Notes: generated from the letters alone by a model not told the origin. A stretch of 64,000 nucleotides of DNA from Chryseobacterium herbae (GCF_025154075.1 NZ_JAOAMU010000007.1:120822-184821), one strand, 5' to 3'; positions 7,995-16,427 are shown, counted from the stretch's first letter. A program made the numbers and translations.

Positions 7995-8360
7995 ATGAAA
8001 ATTCAGAATTTAACGAAAGCGGAAGAGCAGGTGATGCAGTATTTATGGAAACTGGAAAAAGGATTTCTGAAAGATGTTCTGGATTTATTTCCCGAACCAA
8101 AACCCCATACCAATACAGTCTCTACAATTTTAAAGGTATTGAAGGATAAAGAATTCGTAGATTATCATGTATACGGAAGACAGCATGAGTATTTTCCACT
8201 GGTCACTCAAGAACAGTATTCAGGGAAAACAATGAAAAGCCTCGTGAAAAATTATTTCAAAGGTTCCTATAAAAGTGCGGTTTCTTTCCTGGTGGAAAAG
8301 AATGAAATGACCGTAGAGGACCTTGAAATGCTCCTGGATGAACTCAAAAAGAAAAATTAG
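7995..8360 (+). CDS. BlaI/MecI/CopY family transcriptional repressor
   Basis: 121 residues from ATG 7995, chosen because MKIQNLTKAEEQVMQYLW is the usual N-terminus of the family and GGAAAGG-like bases precede it. A winged-helix DNA-binding domain (about 1-75; NTVSTILKVLKDKEFVDYHVYGRQHEYFP) is followed by a dimerisation helix region. BlaI proteins repress their own operon until a paired M56 peptidase signals cleavage. The next gene, 6 bp downstream, encodes such a peptidase. In Bacteroidota these pairs are not restricted to beta-lactam resistance. Confidence 0.92.
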   Translation: MKIQNLTKAEEQVMQYLWKLEKGFLKDVLDLFPEPKPHTNTVSTILKVLKDKEFVDYHVYGRQHEYFPLVTQEQYSGKTMKSLVKNYFKGSYKSAVSFLVEKNEMTVEDLEMLLDELKKKN

Positions 8361-8366
8361 CAGACT

Positions 8367-10406
8367 ATGGAAACTGTACTTCTATACTTTGGAAAAGTAA
8401 TTCTAAGCTCCGGTGTAATGTTTTTGTACTATCAGTTGTCTTTAAAAGACAAGACATTCCATCATTATAACAGATTTTATCTGTTGGGTGCGATGGTGAT
8501 ATCGCTGCTGCTGCCCCTCATCAGGGTGGATGATTTTACGATAGAAGTGAATGGTAACCTCTATATGCTTCTTGATAAGATACAGAATTTTAATTCAGAA
8601 AAAAACATAGACAATGGCCACACTTATTTTAGAATTATTTTTTCAGCTTTGGGACTGGTTTCTCTCTATTTTTTAGGAAAGTTGACTTTTGGGGTCATCA
8701 AGATCCAGCAGCTTAAGAAACAGTTTCAAAAAGAAAGTTTTGACGGGATCAATTTTTACCGTACAGACCTGAATGAAGCTCCGTTTTCATACTTTAAAAA
8801 TCTATTCTGGAAAAATACCATCACATTGAATTCTGAGGTAGGAGAACAGATTTTAAAACATGAGATGGTCCATATTGAGCAGAAACACTCTTTCGATAAG
8901 ATATTTATTGAGATCATCACCTCTGTTTTCTGGTTCAATCCGTTTTTTCATATCATTAAAAAAGAAATCAGCCTGATCCACGAATACCTGGCGGATAAAA
9001 AAGCCGTCAGACAATCGGACACCAAAGCATTTGCGCAGATGCTTTTAGCAAGCCACTTTTCCGGAACACAGTTGCCTGCAGCCAGTCCGTTTCTAAGTTC
9101 AAATCTAAAAAAACGACTCAAAATGTTACAAAAACCCAAAACCCAATTCGGATATGCGCGTAGAATTTTTGCATTACCGGTTTTATTTTCAGTAGCCTTT
9201 GCCTATATGGTGAATGCCAAGAATAAAGAAATTAAGGAAACCAATATAGCGATTGAGGATGCCGTTTCCCAGATCAAAAAAGATACGGTAAGACCAGAAA
9301 AAATCGAAAGAAAAGAAGTTATAGTGCCTAAATATTCCAGACAGTCTGCCAACGAGAAAAAATTGACAGAGCTTGGAAAACAAATTGAAGAAAAAAGCAA
9401 GGCTTTAAAAAATCTGAAACCTGAAAGCAAAGAATTTCAGCAAAAGATCGATGAGATCAGTGACCTTTCGGGAGAATTAGGAGCGATTACCAGTTCTGAT
9501 GATTTTAAAATGGCGATGACATTTTCTACAGCAGAAGCGAAAAAAGTAAATGATTTTTTCAAATCAGACGAATGGAAAAACAAAACTAAAGCGCTTGAGG
9601 ATATGGGCGTAGAAATCCCGGACTTATCCAAACTGAATATTGATTTCCCTGAAGCACCTCCTACACCTCCAAATGCTAATGGAGTAAGAGTTCTTAGATT
9701 TAATAATGATATCGGTTACCAAAACCTGGGTCCGCTTACAGAAAAGGAAGCCCGGAAAGCTATGAAAGAAAGGAAAGCAGCCAGAAAAGTAGCTGAAAAA
9801 GCAAGAGCTGAGGCCATAAAAGCAGGTGAAAAAGCCAGAATAATGGGTGAAGAAGCCAGACAGCAAGGTCAAATTGCAAGAATAGCCGGCGAGAAAGCAA
9901 GGATTGAAGGAATGAAAGCTGGCGAGATCGGAAGGTTAGCTGGAGATAAAGCCCGAATCGAAGCCATGAAAGCTGGCGAAATCGGAAGACTGGCGGGAGA
10001 AAGAGCTCGTATAGCAGGAGAAAAAGCAAGAATTGATGGCGAGAAAGCCAGACAGATGGGTGAAAAAATCAGACTGGAAGTGACTAAAAGACTTTCTGAA
10101 AATGGAGACGCAAACGTTTATGTTTATAATGGGACAAACTTTGATAAGCTCAGTGAGAAAGCAAGAACAATCGTAATGCAGGCTGATTATATCAAGAGAG
10201 ATGGCAACGGAAACATTTCGATGAATGGTGTGAAAAAAATTAATGTCAACGGATGGGATAATTTAAAAGTTTATATAGACGGAAAAGAAGTTTCCAAAGA
10301 AGAGGCTCAGGCACTGAAACCGGAAAAAATTTCAAGCGTTATTGTGAACAAACAAAGTACGGATGACAATAAAAGCGGCGAGATAAGAATTCAGACAAAG
10401 AAATAA
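8367..10406 (+). CDS. M56 family (BlaR1-like) metallopeptidase with Gly/Ala heptad repeats
   Basis: 679 residues. The N-terminal half has several membrane helices (about 1-110 and 265-283) and a gluzincin site HEMVH at 165-169 with a downstream HEYLADKKA segment giving a third ligand. This is the signal-transducing peptidase partner of the BlaI gene 6 bp upstream. No penicillin-binding sensor domain follows. Instead there is a charged linker and, at about 485-570, a run of xGxKARx heptads (AGEKARI, MGEEARQ, DGEKARQ) likely to form a long helix. The end (about 630-679, VYIDGKEVSKEEAQALKPEKI) resembles a TonB-plug-like motif found in other Bacteroidota M56 proteins. The ligand and the cleaved target are unknown. 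Confidence 0.88.
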   Translation: METVLLYFGKVILSSGVMFLYYQLSLKDKTFHHYNRFYLLGAMVISLLLPLIRVDDFTIEVNGNLYMLLDKIQNFNSEKNIDNGHTYFRIIFSALGLVSLYFLGKLTFGVIKIQQLKKQFQKESFDGINFYRTDLNEAPFSYFKNLFWKNTITLNSEVGEQILKHEMVHIEQKHSFDKIFIEIITSVFWFNPFFHIIKKEISLIHEYLADKKAVRQSDTKAFAQMLLASHFSGTQLPAASPFLSSNLKKRLKMLQKPKTQFGYARRIFALPVLFSVAFAYMVNAKNKEIKETNIAIEDAVSQIKKDTVRPEKIERKEVIVPKYSRQSANEKKLTELGKQIEEKSKALKNLKPESKEFQQKIDEISDLSGELGAITSSDDFKMAMTFSTAEAKKVNDFFKSDEWKNKTKALEDMGVEIPDLSKLNIDFPEAPPTPPNANGVRVLRFNNDIGYQNLGPLTEKEARKAMKERKAARKVAEKARAEAIKAGEKARIMGEEARQQGQIARIAGEKARIEGMKAGEIGRLAGDKARIEAMKAGEIGRLAGERARIAGEKARIDGEKARQMGEKIRLEVTKRLSENGDANVYVYNGTNFDKLSEKARTIVMQADYIKRDGNGNISMNGVKKINVNGWDNLKVYIDGKEVSKEEAQALKPEKISSVIVNKQSTDDNKSGEIRIQTKK

Positions 10407-10415
10407 AGTATCCTT

Positions 10416-10450
10416 AAGCTTTGTCAATGATTGATTGACAAAGCTTTTTT
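10416..10450 (+). terminator. Terminator after the M56 gene
   Basis: A 12-bp perfect stem AAGCTTTGTCAA/TTGACAAAGCTT (10416-10427, 10435-10446) with a 7-nt loop and a T-run. A decayed copy lies at 11461-11504. Confidence 0.88.
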
Positions 10451-10474
10451 TAATTACAGGAAAAAACATAAATT

Positions 10475-11365
10475 ATGAAAAGAAATTATTTTATTGTATT
10501 GGCATTTCTGAGCGTGTTCGCCAATGCACAGGTCAACAGATTCTTCTATGACTACAAATATATCGCGGATTCTACGAATAAGGCAGACGTGAAAAGTGAT
10601 ATTATGCTTTTAGATATTGACAAAAGCGGATCGAAATATTACAGCCGTGAAAAGTTTATTTCAGATTCCGCCACAAAAGCAGATATCGCCAAGCAGATGA
10701 AAGGCGGATTTGGCGGGAGTATTAATATCAAGAAAAATATAAAGCCGGGAACCATTTTTTCAAGTGTTACCAAAAAATATCCTGACTACAGCATGTCGTT
10801 TTCCGAAAAAGTAGGAAATACCACTTACAAAGTAGCAGAAGATCAGAAACCGGAATGGAAAATCCTGCCGGATAAAGAGAAAATCGGAGAATACAATACA
10901 CAAAAAGCCACGACTAACTATGGAGGAAGAAGCTGGACTGCATGGTTTGCAACAGATATTCCCATTCAGGACGGACCATATAAATTTTATGGACTTCCGG
11001 GGCTTATCGTAAAAATTGAAGATAAAACCGGATCTCACATTATGACTTTAATCGGTAATAAGAAAACGGAAGCAGCATCTGAAGAAGATCTTCAGATACC
11101 GGGTCTTACCATGATCGGTTTAGGAGGAAAAGAAATTGAGGTAAATAAAAAACAGTTCAAAAAAGCCTGGAAAGACTACGTGACAGATCCTACAAAAGAT
11201 ATGAAGCAAACCATGAGTACGCTTCCTGAAGGTGCAGTAGTCAATATGAAAAATAAGGATGGAAAAAGTATTGATATGAACGAAATGTACAGGAATATTG
11301 AAAAAAGAGCTAAGGAGGAAATAGTAAAAAACAACAATAAAATAGAACCGGCACTGTATAAGTAA
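10475..11365 (+). CDS. GLPGLI family secreted protein
   Basis: 296 residues. Signal peptide MKRNYFIVLAFLSVFANA (1-18), then the typical N-terminal FFYDYKYIADSTNK repeat-like segment. The core WTAWFATDIPIQDGPYKFYGLPGLIVKIED carries the family name motif at about 172-177, and the C-terminus ends NNKIEPALYK. Exported, function unknown. It starts 25 bp after the BlaI/M56 terminator and is the first of three paralogues here. The second (11534-12448) is so similar, including upstream DNA, that they arose by tandem duplication. Confidence 0.9.
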   Translation: MKRNYFIVLAFLSVFANAQVNRFFYDYKYIADSTNKADVKSDIMLLDIDKSGSKYYSREKFISDSATKADIAKQMKGGFGGSINIKKNIKPGTIFSSVTKKYPDYSMSFSEKVGNTTYKVAEDQKPEWKILPDKEKIGEYNTQKATTNYGGRSWTAWFATDIPIQDGPYKFYGLPGLIVKIEDKTGSHIMTLIGNKKTEAASEEDLQIPGLTMIGLGGKEIEVNKKQFKKAWKDYVTDPTKDMKQTMSTLPEGAVVNMKNKDGKSIDMNEMYRNIEKRAKEEIVKNNNKIEPALYK

Positions 11366-11389
11366 CCAATCGGTTTCCACGTGATAAAT

Positions 11390-11422
11390 AACAGGATGAT
11401 TTTCTAAGTCATCCTGTTTTGT
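11390..11422 (+). terminator. Terminator after the first GLPGLI gene
   Basis: A 10-bp perfect stem AACAGGATGA/TCATCCTGTT (11390-11399, 11409-11418), then T-rich sequence. Confidence 0.85.
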
Positions 11423-11460
11423 TTAATAATGGGTCAAAAAAATAATGTCAAAAGATAGGA

Positions 11461-11504
11461 GTACCTTTAAACTTTTTCACTGATTGATTGCAAAAGCTTT
11501 TTAT
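11461..11504 (+). repeat. Decayed duplicate of the 10416-10450 terminator
   Basis: The order of bases around CTTTAAACTT, TGATTGATTG and CAAAAGCTTTTT parallels the region before the first GLPGLI gene, but the stem has several mismatches. It marks the left boundary of a gene duplication extending upstream of the coding region. Confidence 0.65.
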
Positions 11505-11533
11505 ATTGAAACAGACGAAGAAAAATATAAACT

Positions 11534-12448
11534 ATGAAAAAAAAATATTTTATTTTACTGGCATTTCTGAGTGTATTCGTGAATGCACAAATCAACAGAT
11601 TTTTTTATGAATACAAGTTTATTCCGGATTCTGACAATAAAGAAGAAGTGAAGAAGGAAATGATGATTCTGGACATTCAGAAAAACGGATCAGACTACTA
11701 TTACAGTCACGACAAATTTTTTACAGACTCTACTTCAAAGGCAGATATCCAAAAACAGATTAGTTCGGGTAACGGAATTATTAATGTAAAAAAAAGGGTT
11801 AATAGGCCAGGCCAGATTCACAAAGTAACTAAAGACTATCCGGATTTTAAAACTTATTTTTTTACAAGCATCAACGCAGATAGATATAAAATAAAGGAAG
11901 ATAAAAAACCGGAATGGACCATTTTTCCGGACACACAGAAGATAGGAGAGTACCATACACAAAAAGCAGTAATGAGTTATGGCGGAAGAGACTGGATAGC
12001 CTGGTTTTCCTCAGATATTCCTTTTCAGGACGGACCTTATAAGTTCTGTGGCCTTCCGGGACTGATCGTAAAGATTGAGGATACAACAGGTTCACACATC
12101 ATGACTCTTGTTGGAAATAAGATGATAAAGAATCCTTCAGAAGAAAAAGAAAACCGGATTCCGGACAACGTCAGAATATTGGGATTGGGCGGAAAAGATG
12201 TGGAGATTACAAAAGATCAATATAAAAAAGTATGGAAAGCTTACGTGAATGATCCTGCCAAAGAGATGAGAGAAATGAGAATGAAAAACGGAGGTGATTC
12301 CAATGCCAAGGCACCCTTTCTTATATTTAGAACTTTGGACGGGAATGAGATCTCAGATCCTGATAAAGTATTAAAAGAAGTAGAAGGGAGAATTAAGAAC
12401 TGGTTTCAGAAGAACAATAATCCGATGGAGCCGGATCTGATAAAGTAG
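11534..12448 (+). CDS. GLPGLI family secreted protein (tandem duplicate)
   Basis: 304 residues. Signal peptide MKKKYFILLAFLSVFVNA, nearly the same as in the preceding gene, followed by INRFFYEYKFIPDSDNK. The core IAWFSSDIPFQDGPYKFCGLPGLIVKIED holds the motif, with Cys in place of Tyr just before it. The C-terminus is NNPMEPDLIK. It differs from its neighbour mainly in the loop after the motif (about 195-215) and in a longer C-terminal segment. Function unknown; exported by a Sec-type signal. Confidence 0.9.
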   Translation: MKKKYFILLAFLSVFVNAQINRFFYEYKFIPDSDNKEEVKKEMMILDIQKNGSDYYYSHDKFFTDSTSKADIQKQISSGNGIINVKKRVNRPGQIHKVTKDYPDFKTYFFTSINADRYKIKEDKKPEWTIFPDTQKIGEYHTQKAVMSYGGRDWIAWFSSDIPFQDGPYKFCGLPGLIVKIEDTTGSHIMTLVGNKMIKNPSEEKENRIPDNVRILGLGGKDVEITKDQYKKVWKAYVNDPAKEMREMRMKNGGDSNAKAPFLIFRTLDGNEISDPDKVLKEVEGRIKNWFQKNNNPMEPDLIK

Positions 12449-12469
12449 TATCCATAATTGTTAATATAG

Positions 12470-12507
12470 AACAGGATGGTTATTAATGACTATCCTGTTT
12501 TTTTTTG
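12470..12507 (+). terminator. Terminator after the second GLPGLI gene
   Basis: The stem AACAGGAT/ATCCTGTT (12470-12477, 12492-12499) is followed by at least nine T residues. The stem resembles that after the first GLPGLI gene, fitting duplication of gene plus terminator. Confidence 0.85.
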
Positions 12508-12549
12508 TATTATCGTATCTTCAAACCCTAAACTTTGAATCCTAATACT

Positions 12550-13113
12550 ATGACGGAAAAGGAAAAATGCGAGGCGGGACTTTTATATAATGCTAATTAT
12601 GATCAGGAACTTATCAACGAAAGAATTGCCGTTAAAGATCTGTGCCTGGAATATAACCAGCTGAAGAACTCTGATGCAGAAAACAGGAGTAGATTAATCA
12701 GGAAAATTCTGGGAAAAGCGAGAGAACACGTTTGTATTGAACCTAATTTTTGGTGCGATTACGGCTATAATATTGAAGTAGGAGAAAGTTTTTATGCCAA
12801 TCATAATCTGACTATTTTAGACTGCGCAAAAGTGACTTTCGGAGATAATGTCTTCATCGGACCCAACTGCAGTTTTTATACGGCCGGACATCCACTTGAC
12901 GCTAAACAAAGAAACGAAGGCCTTGAATACGCTCATCCCATCATCGTCGGAGATAATGTTTGGCTGGGAGGAAATGTAGTGGTCCTGCCGGGAGTTTCGA
13001 TCGGAAATAATTCGGTGATAGGAGCGGGAAGTGTAGTCACCAAAGACATTCCCGATAATGCTGTCGCTGTGGGGAATCCATGTAAAGTCATTAAAAATAT
13101 TGAAGAAAACTAA
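12550..13113 (+). CDS. maa: Maltose/galactoside O-acetyltransferase-like hexapeptide enzyme
   Basis: 187 residues from ATG 12550; a TTG 15 bp upstream is also open but less likely. The N-terminal helical MAC-type segment MTEKEKCEAGLLYNANYDQEL is followed by left-handed beta-helix hexapeptide repeats (about 85-180: VTFGDNVFIGPNCSFYTAGHPLD; IIVGDNVWLGGNVVVLPGVSIG). The catalytic His is in TAGHP. Acetyl-CoA dependent acetylation of a sugar is the family activity; which sugar is not determined. It separates the second and third GLPGLI genes and may be co-transcribed with the third, 21 bp downstream. Confidence 0.85.
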   Translation: MTEKEKCEAGLLYNANYDQELINERIAVKDLCLEYNQLKNSDAENRSRLIRKILGKAREHVCIEPNFWCDYGYNIEVGESFYANHNLTILDCAKVTFGDNVFIGPNCSFYTAGHPLDAKQRNEGLEYAHPIIVGDNVWLGGNVVVLPGVSIGNNSVIGAGSVVTKDIPDNAVAVGNPCKVIKNIEEN

Positions 13114-13134
13114 AAATATCATTTAAACCAGACC

Positions 13135-14001
13135 ATGAAGAAAACCTTTTTTATATTTTTCCTGTTATCAGGATTACTTTTCCAGGCGCAAAGCCAGCGT
13201 TTTACTTACGAGTATAAATACAGAATAGATTCTACAGCTAAAGATAAAACAGAAACCGAGCTGATGATTCTGGATATGACACCCAAAGGATCCAAGTTCT
13301 ACAGTAAAGATTATTTTGAATCGGATTCTTTGATGACGGCCGCCATTCAAAAACAGGCTAAAAGCGGAAATACAGACTTTAATTTTTCAGGATTCAAATT
13401 CAGAGGAAAAGTAAGATACAGTGTTGAAAAGGCGTATCCAGCTTATTCCGTGAATTTCTTCACCACGCTCGGTTCCGACGAATATCTGGTACAGGATGGC
13501 AGAACACAAAACTGGAAAATACTCCCGGAGAAAGAAAAAGTAGAAAATTTTATCACACAGAAAGCAACCTGTATTTTCGCTGGCAGAAAGTGGACTGCAT
13601 GGTTTACAACAGATCTTCCGATTCAGGACGGACCGTATAAATTTCATGGCTTACCGGGATTGATTGTGAAAATTGAAGATGAAAATCTTACCCACACATT
13701 CGAATTAAAAGGAATTAAAAAACTTCCTGATACCTACGACTGGAAAAGTAAAAAAGATAAAGAGCGCTACAATCCTCTCATTACGTTGAATGAGACCAAG
13801 TATAAAAAAGCGTTTAATGATTTCCGCGCTGATCCTATGAAAAGTGAAAGACAGATGATGGCACAAGGAGTTATTATTGAAGAAAGAGATGATTCAGGAA
13901 AATTGGTAGATCCGGAGAAATCCAGACGGGAACAGGAAAAAAAGATGAAGGATAGGATCAAAAAAGAAAACAATCCTATTGAACTTGATCTTTTAAAATA
14001 A
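13135..14001 (+). CDS. GLPGLI family secreted protein (third copy)
   Basis: 288 residues. Signal peptide MKKTFFIFFLLSGLLFQA, then QRFTYEYKYRIDSTAKDKTE. The core WTAWFTTDLPIQDGPYKFHGLPGLIVKIED carries the motif at about residue 176; the end is NNPIELDLLK. More distant from the two upstream paralogues than they are from each other. The last third is highly charged and probably helical. Function unknown. Its start is 21 bp after the acetyltransferase stop. Confidence 0.9.
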   Translation: MKKTFFIFFLLSGLLFQAQSQRFTYEYKYRIDSTAKDKTETELMILDMTPKGSKFYSKDYFESDSLMTAAIQKQAKSGNTDFNFSGFKFRGKVRYSVEKAYPAYSVNFFTTLGSDEYLVQDGRTQNWKILPEKEKVENFITQKATCIFAGRKWTAWFTTDLPIQDGPYKFHGLPGLIVKIEDENLTHTFELKGIKKLPDTYDWKSKKDKERYNPLITLNETKYKKAFNDFRADPMKSERQMMAQGVIIEERDDSGKLVDPEKSRREQEKKMKDRIKKENNPIELDLLK

Positions 14002-14008
14002 AAATAAA

Positions 14009-14039
14009 ATCCCGAAACGAAAAGAGTTTCGGGATTTTT
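14009..14039 (+). terminator. Bidirectional terminator after the GLPGLI cluster
   Basis: An 11-bp perfect stem AATCCCGAAAC/GTTTCGGGATT with a 5-nt loop lies between convergent genes (GLPGLI and transaldolase). T-rich flanks on both sides let it work in both directions. Confidence 0.88.
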
Positions 14040-14060
14040 ATATCTGAATAACCAAAGTTA

Positions 14061-14714
14061 TTAAGCCAGTTTCTGAGAATCTGCAATAAACTGAGCCAGT
14101 CCGCTGTCCGTTAATGGATGCTTTAATAAGCTCAAGATCGGAGGAAGTGGAGAAGTGATGACATCTGCCCCGATTTTAGCACAGTCGATGATGTGCATAG
14201 AATGGCGGATAGATGCTGCCAGGATTTCAGTTTCATACATGTAATTATCAAAAATTAATCTGATCTCCTGAATAAGACCCAGTCCATCTGTAGAGATATC
14301 ATCCAGTCTTCCTAGGAAAGGAGAAACGTAAGTAGCTCCTGCTTTAGCGGCTAAAAGCGCCTGTCCTGCAGAGAAAATAAGCGTACAGTTTGTTCTGATC
14401 CCTTTATCAGAGAAATATTTTAATGCTTTGATTCCATCTTTGATCATCGGGATTTTTACCACGATATTCGGGTGGATCGCTGCCAATTCTTCACCTTCCT
14501 TGATCATTTCTTCGTACGTAGTAGAAAGTACTTCAGCAGAAATATCTCCGTCTACAATCTCGCAGATCGCCTTATAATGGTTCTTGATCGCTTCATTTCC
14601 CTGAATTCCTTCTTTAGCCATTAATGAAGGATTAGTGGTTACACCATCTAAAATTCCAAGGTCTCTTGCTTCTTTGATCTGTTCCAGATTAGCTGTGTCA
14701 ATAAAAAATTTCAT
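14061..14714 (-). CDS. fsa: Transaldolase / fructose-6-phosphate aldolase
   Basis: 217 residues, the usual length of the short transaldolase subfamily (TalC/FSA). It opens with MKFFIDTANLEQIKEA and has the GVTTNPSLMAKEG and IVVKIPM signatures; the Schiff-base lysine is Lys87. TNCTLIFSAGQALLAAKAGATYVSPFLGRLDD completes the barrel core. The enzyme works in the non-oxidative pentose phosphate pathway or cleaves fructose 6-phosphate; sequence alone does not separate the two, though Bacteroidota copies are usually annotated as transaldolase. Cytosolic, single gene. Confidence 0.92.
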   Translation of the reverse strand: MKFFIDTANLEQIKEARDLGILDGVTTNPSLMAKEGIQGNEAIKNHYKAICEIVDGDISAEVLSTTYEEMIKEGEELAAIHPNIVVKIPMIKDGIKALKYFSDKGIRTNCTLIFSAGQALLAAKAGATYVSPFLGRLDDISTDGLGLIQEIRLIFDNYMYETEILAASIRHSMHIIDCAKIGADVITSPLPPILSLLKHPLTDSGLAQFIADSQKLA

Positions 14715-14778
14715 TTCGTTGATAGATTTATTCCTGCAAAGATAATGATTCCCTTCGTGAGTGGAAAATTTTAATTTT

Positions 14779-14965
14779 GTCAGATGTCAGATGTCAGATG
14801 TCAGATGTCAGACACAAGACATCAGACATGAGACATGAGACTTTTCTAGTAACCCCTTAAAAACAACTGATGTCCCAAGACCCTCAAACTCTAAAACTCT
14901 CCGACTCTCAAACTCGCAACCCGAACCTCGCAACTCGTAACCCGTACCCCACAACTCATTCACCA
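14779..14965. repeat. Low-complexity repeat tract (CAGATGT heptamers and CTCGCAACCCG-type text)
   Basis: Four tandem CAGATGT heptamers (14781-14808) decay into CATCAGACATGAGACATGAGAC. A C-rich stretch of variants on CTCAAACTC, CTCGCAACTCG and AACCCGTACCC then follows to about 14965. No coding potential. Similar tracts are at 20285-20430 and 21295-21405. Confidence 0.75.
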
Positions 14966-14987
14966 TAAAATATTATCTTTGTTAAAC

Positions 14988-15476
14988 ATGAAAAACAGCA
15001 GCTTTACAGCCACATTGGAAATTATCGGTATTAATCCTTTTGTTTTCGTTCCTGATGAGATTTTGAATGAAATTTTCAAGGCGGCGGGGAAGGATAAAAG
15101 CCCGATTCCAGTGAAGGGAACAGTGAATGGAAAAGAATTTCAGCAGAACCTGATGAAGTATTTAGGGGAGTGGAGGCTGTATGTCAATTTGCTGATGCTG
15201 AAAAACTCTCCTAAAAGAATTGGTGAAACCCTTGAAATTGTGGTAGAATTTGATGACTCGGACAGAAGTATTTCCATTCATCCCAGGCTGGATGAGGCGA
15301 TTAAAGGAAGTCCCGTAGCAACCTATAATTTTGAAAGCCTGATTCCGTCAAGAAGAAATGAGCTGATCCGCTACATCAACAATCTGAAAACGGAAGCCAG
15401 CATCGAAAGGAATATTGAAAAAATTATACGGCACCTCCATGGCGAAACGGATTTCTTTGGTAAAAGAATTGATTAA
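14988..15476 (+). CDS. DUF1905 / YdeI-type small protein
   Basis: 162 residues from ATG 14988 (an upstream in-frame TTG is less likely). The N-terminal DUF1905 beta-barrel (about 1-90: SSFTATLEIIGINPFVFVPDEIL; VKGTVNGKEFQQNLMKYLGEWRLYVN; GETLEIVVEFDD) is followed by a C-terminal helical OmpdA-like segment (FESLIPSRRNELIRYINNLKTEASIERNIEK). Members are cytosolic and of unknown function. No operon partner. Confidence 0.8.
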   Translation: MKNSSFTATLEIIGINPFVFVPDEILNEIFKAAGKDKSPIPVKGTVNGKEFQQNLMKYLGEWRLYVNLLMLKNSPKRIGETLEIVVEFDDSDRSISIHPRLDEAIKGSPVATYNFESLIPSRRNELIRYINNLKTEASIERNIEKIIRHLHGETDFFGKRID

Positions 15477-15566
15477 AATAAATCACCAGTCTCAAAAACT
15501 GAGAAGAAAACTACAGATTACATAAAGAGGATAAAGCAGTATGAACTGTTTTCAAGTTTCTTCATA

Positions 15567-15775
15567 CGCTTCATCGAATCAATGAAATTGATTCTTCCTT
15601 TTGCCTTCCTGAAATATAAAGCATAATTGTAAAACTTTGCGTTTAAAAAGATGTTGACTGACTTAATCTATGAAAATGTACAGTCCGCTAGAGTTTAAAC
15701 GCAAAGTCTGATTTTTGAAACCGTTTATTGTAAGGTGTGCAAAGAGAAATCAATTTCATTGATTTGATTAAGCGG
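15567..15775. repeat. Nested inverted-repeat element, MITE-like
   Basis: Outer arms at about 15567-15606 and 15736-15775 share the 17-nt core AATCAATGAAATTGATT, itself a dyad. Inside, a second perfect pair of 14 nt (ACTTTGCGTTTAAA, 15634-15647, and its complement 15694-15707) faces inward. There is no open frame. The whole could fold into a long cruciform. It fills most of the 15477-15860 gap. A role as a non-autonomous mobile element is inferred. Confidence 0.65.
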
Positions 15776-15802
15776 CCGCTTTACTATATATTTAAATAAA
15801 AA

Positions 15803-15833
15803 TGCCCCTAAAAAGCTTGACTTTTCAGGGGCA
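15803..15833 (-). terminator. Terminator of the TPR protein gene
   Basis: A 13-bp stem TGCCCCTAAAAAG/CTTTTCAGGGGCA with one mismatch and a 5-nt loop. T-rich sequence follows on the minus strand. Confidence 0.85.
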
Positions 15834-15860
15834 ACCCACATATTTGGGATTTTGTTTTTA

Positions 15861-16427
15861 TTATGAGTTTAAAACTTTACTAAGTTTTATAGCATCCTGA
15901 TTGGTTGGATCATACTGTATGGATTTAGCAATATGCTCTTTTGCTTTGGCAGGATCATTTTTCTGTTCTGCAAAGGCAATATAGAAGTAAGCGTAGGCTA
16001 GATTTTTCTTATTCTGATCTACTTCTGCCGGTTTTACAGTGGCAATATATTTCTCATAAGCAAGTTTTGCATTGGCATCGTCTTTAGCAGACTGATAAGC
16101 ATAGGCTTGGCTGTAATAGGATGGAGCCCAATCCGGTAATAAAGCAGATATTTTTTTCCAGGTGTCTACTGCATTGGTCCAATCTGATGCATCCTGATAA
16201 GCTGTTGCTAATTTGGCTAAAGCATCCGTATCTTTTGGATTGGTCTCGATTTGCTTTTTAAGGGCATCAATAGCCGGGTTTGATTGAGTCGTGGTCGTTG
16301 TAGCAGCTGTGGCAGTTGTCGTAGTTGCTGTATCTGTCTGAGTGGTTTGCGCATTTACAAAACTTGCACCTCCTGCAAGGATCAATCCTAAAAATAGGTT
16401 TTTGATATTGATTTTAGTCATTTTCAT
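15861..16427 (-). CDS. Secreted TPR-repeat protein
   Basis: 188 residues. Signal peptide (about 1-26, ending VNA), a Thr/Ala-rich linker (27-48, repeated T), then three tetratricopeptide-like repeats (about 52-180; DALAKLATAYQDASDWTNAVDTWKKIS; AYFYIAFAEQKNDPAKAKEHIAKSIQYDPTN). Probably periplasmic, acting as a protein-interaction scaffold; no partner is evident. The start could also be the third codon (second Met). Confidence 0.8.
   Translation of the reverse strand: MKMTKINIKNLFLGLILAGGASFVNAQTTQTDTATTTTATAATTTTTQSNPAIDALKKQIETNPKDTDALAKLATAYQDASDWTNAVDTWKKISALLPDWAPSYYSQAYAYQSAKDDANAKLAYEKYIATVKPAEVDQNKKNLAYAYFYIAFAEQKNDPAKAKEHIAKSIQYDPTNQDAIKLSKVLNS

Noticed and set aside
9624..10029. Open frames opposite the heptad-repeat part of the M56 gene
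   Set aside because: Their Phe/Leu-rich repeats are the complement of the AAG/GAA-rich repeat codons; no independent signals.
14781..14808. CRISPR-like array (CAGATGT copies)
   Set aside because: The 7-bp units are contiguous, without spacers; no cas genes anywhere in the window.
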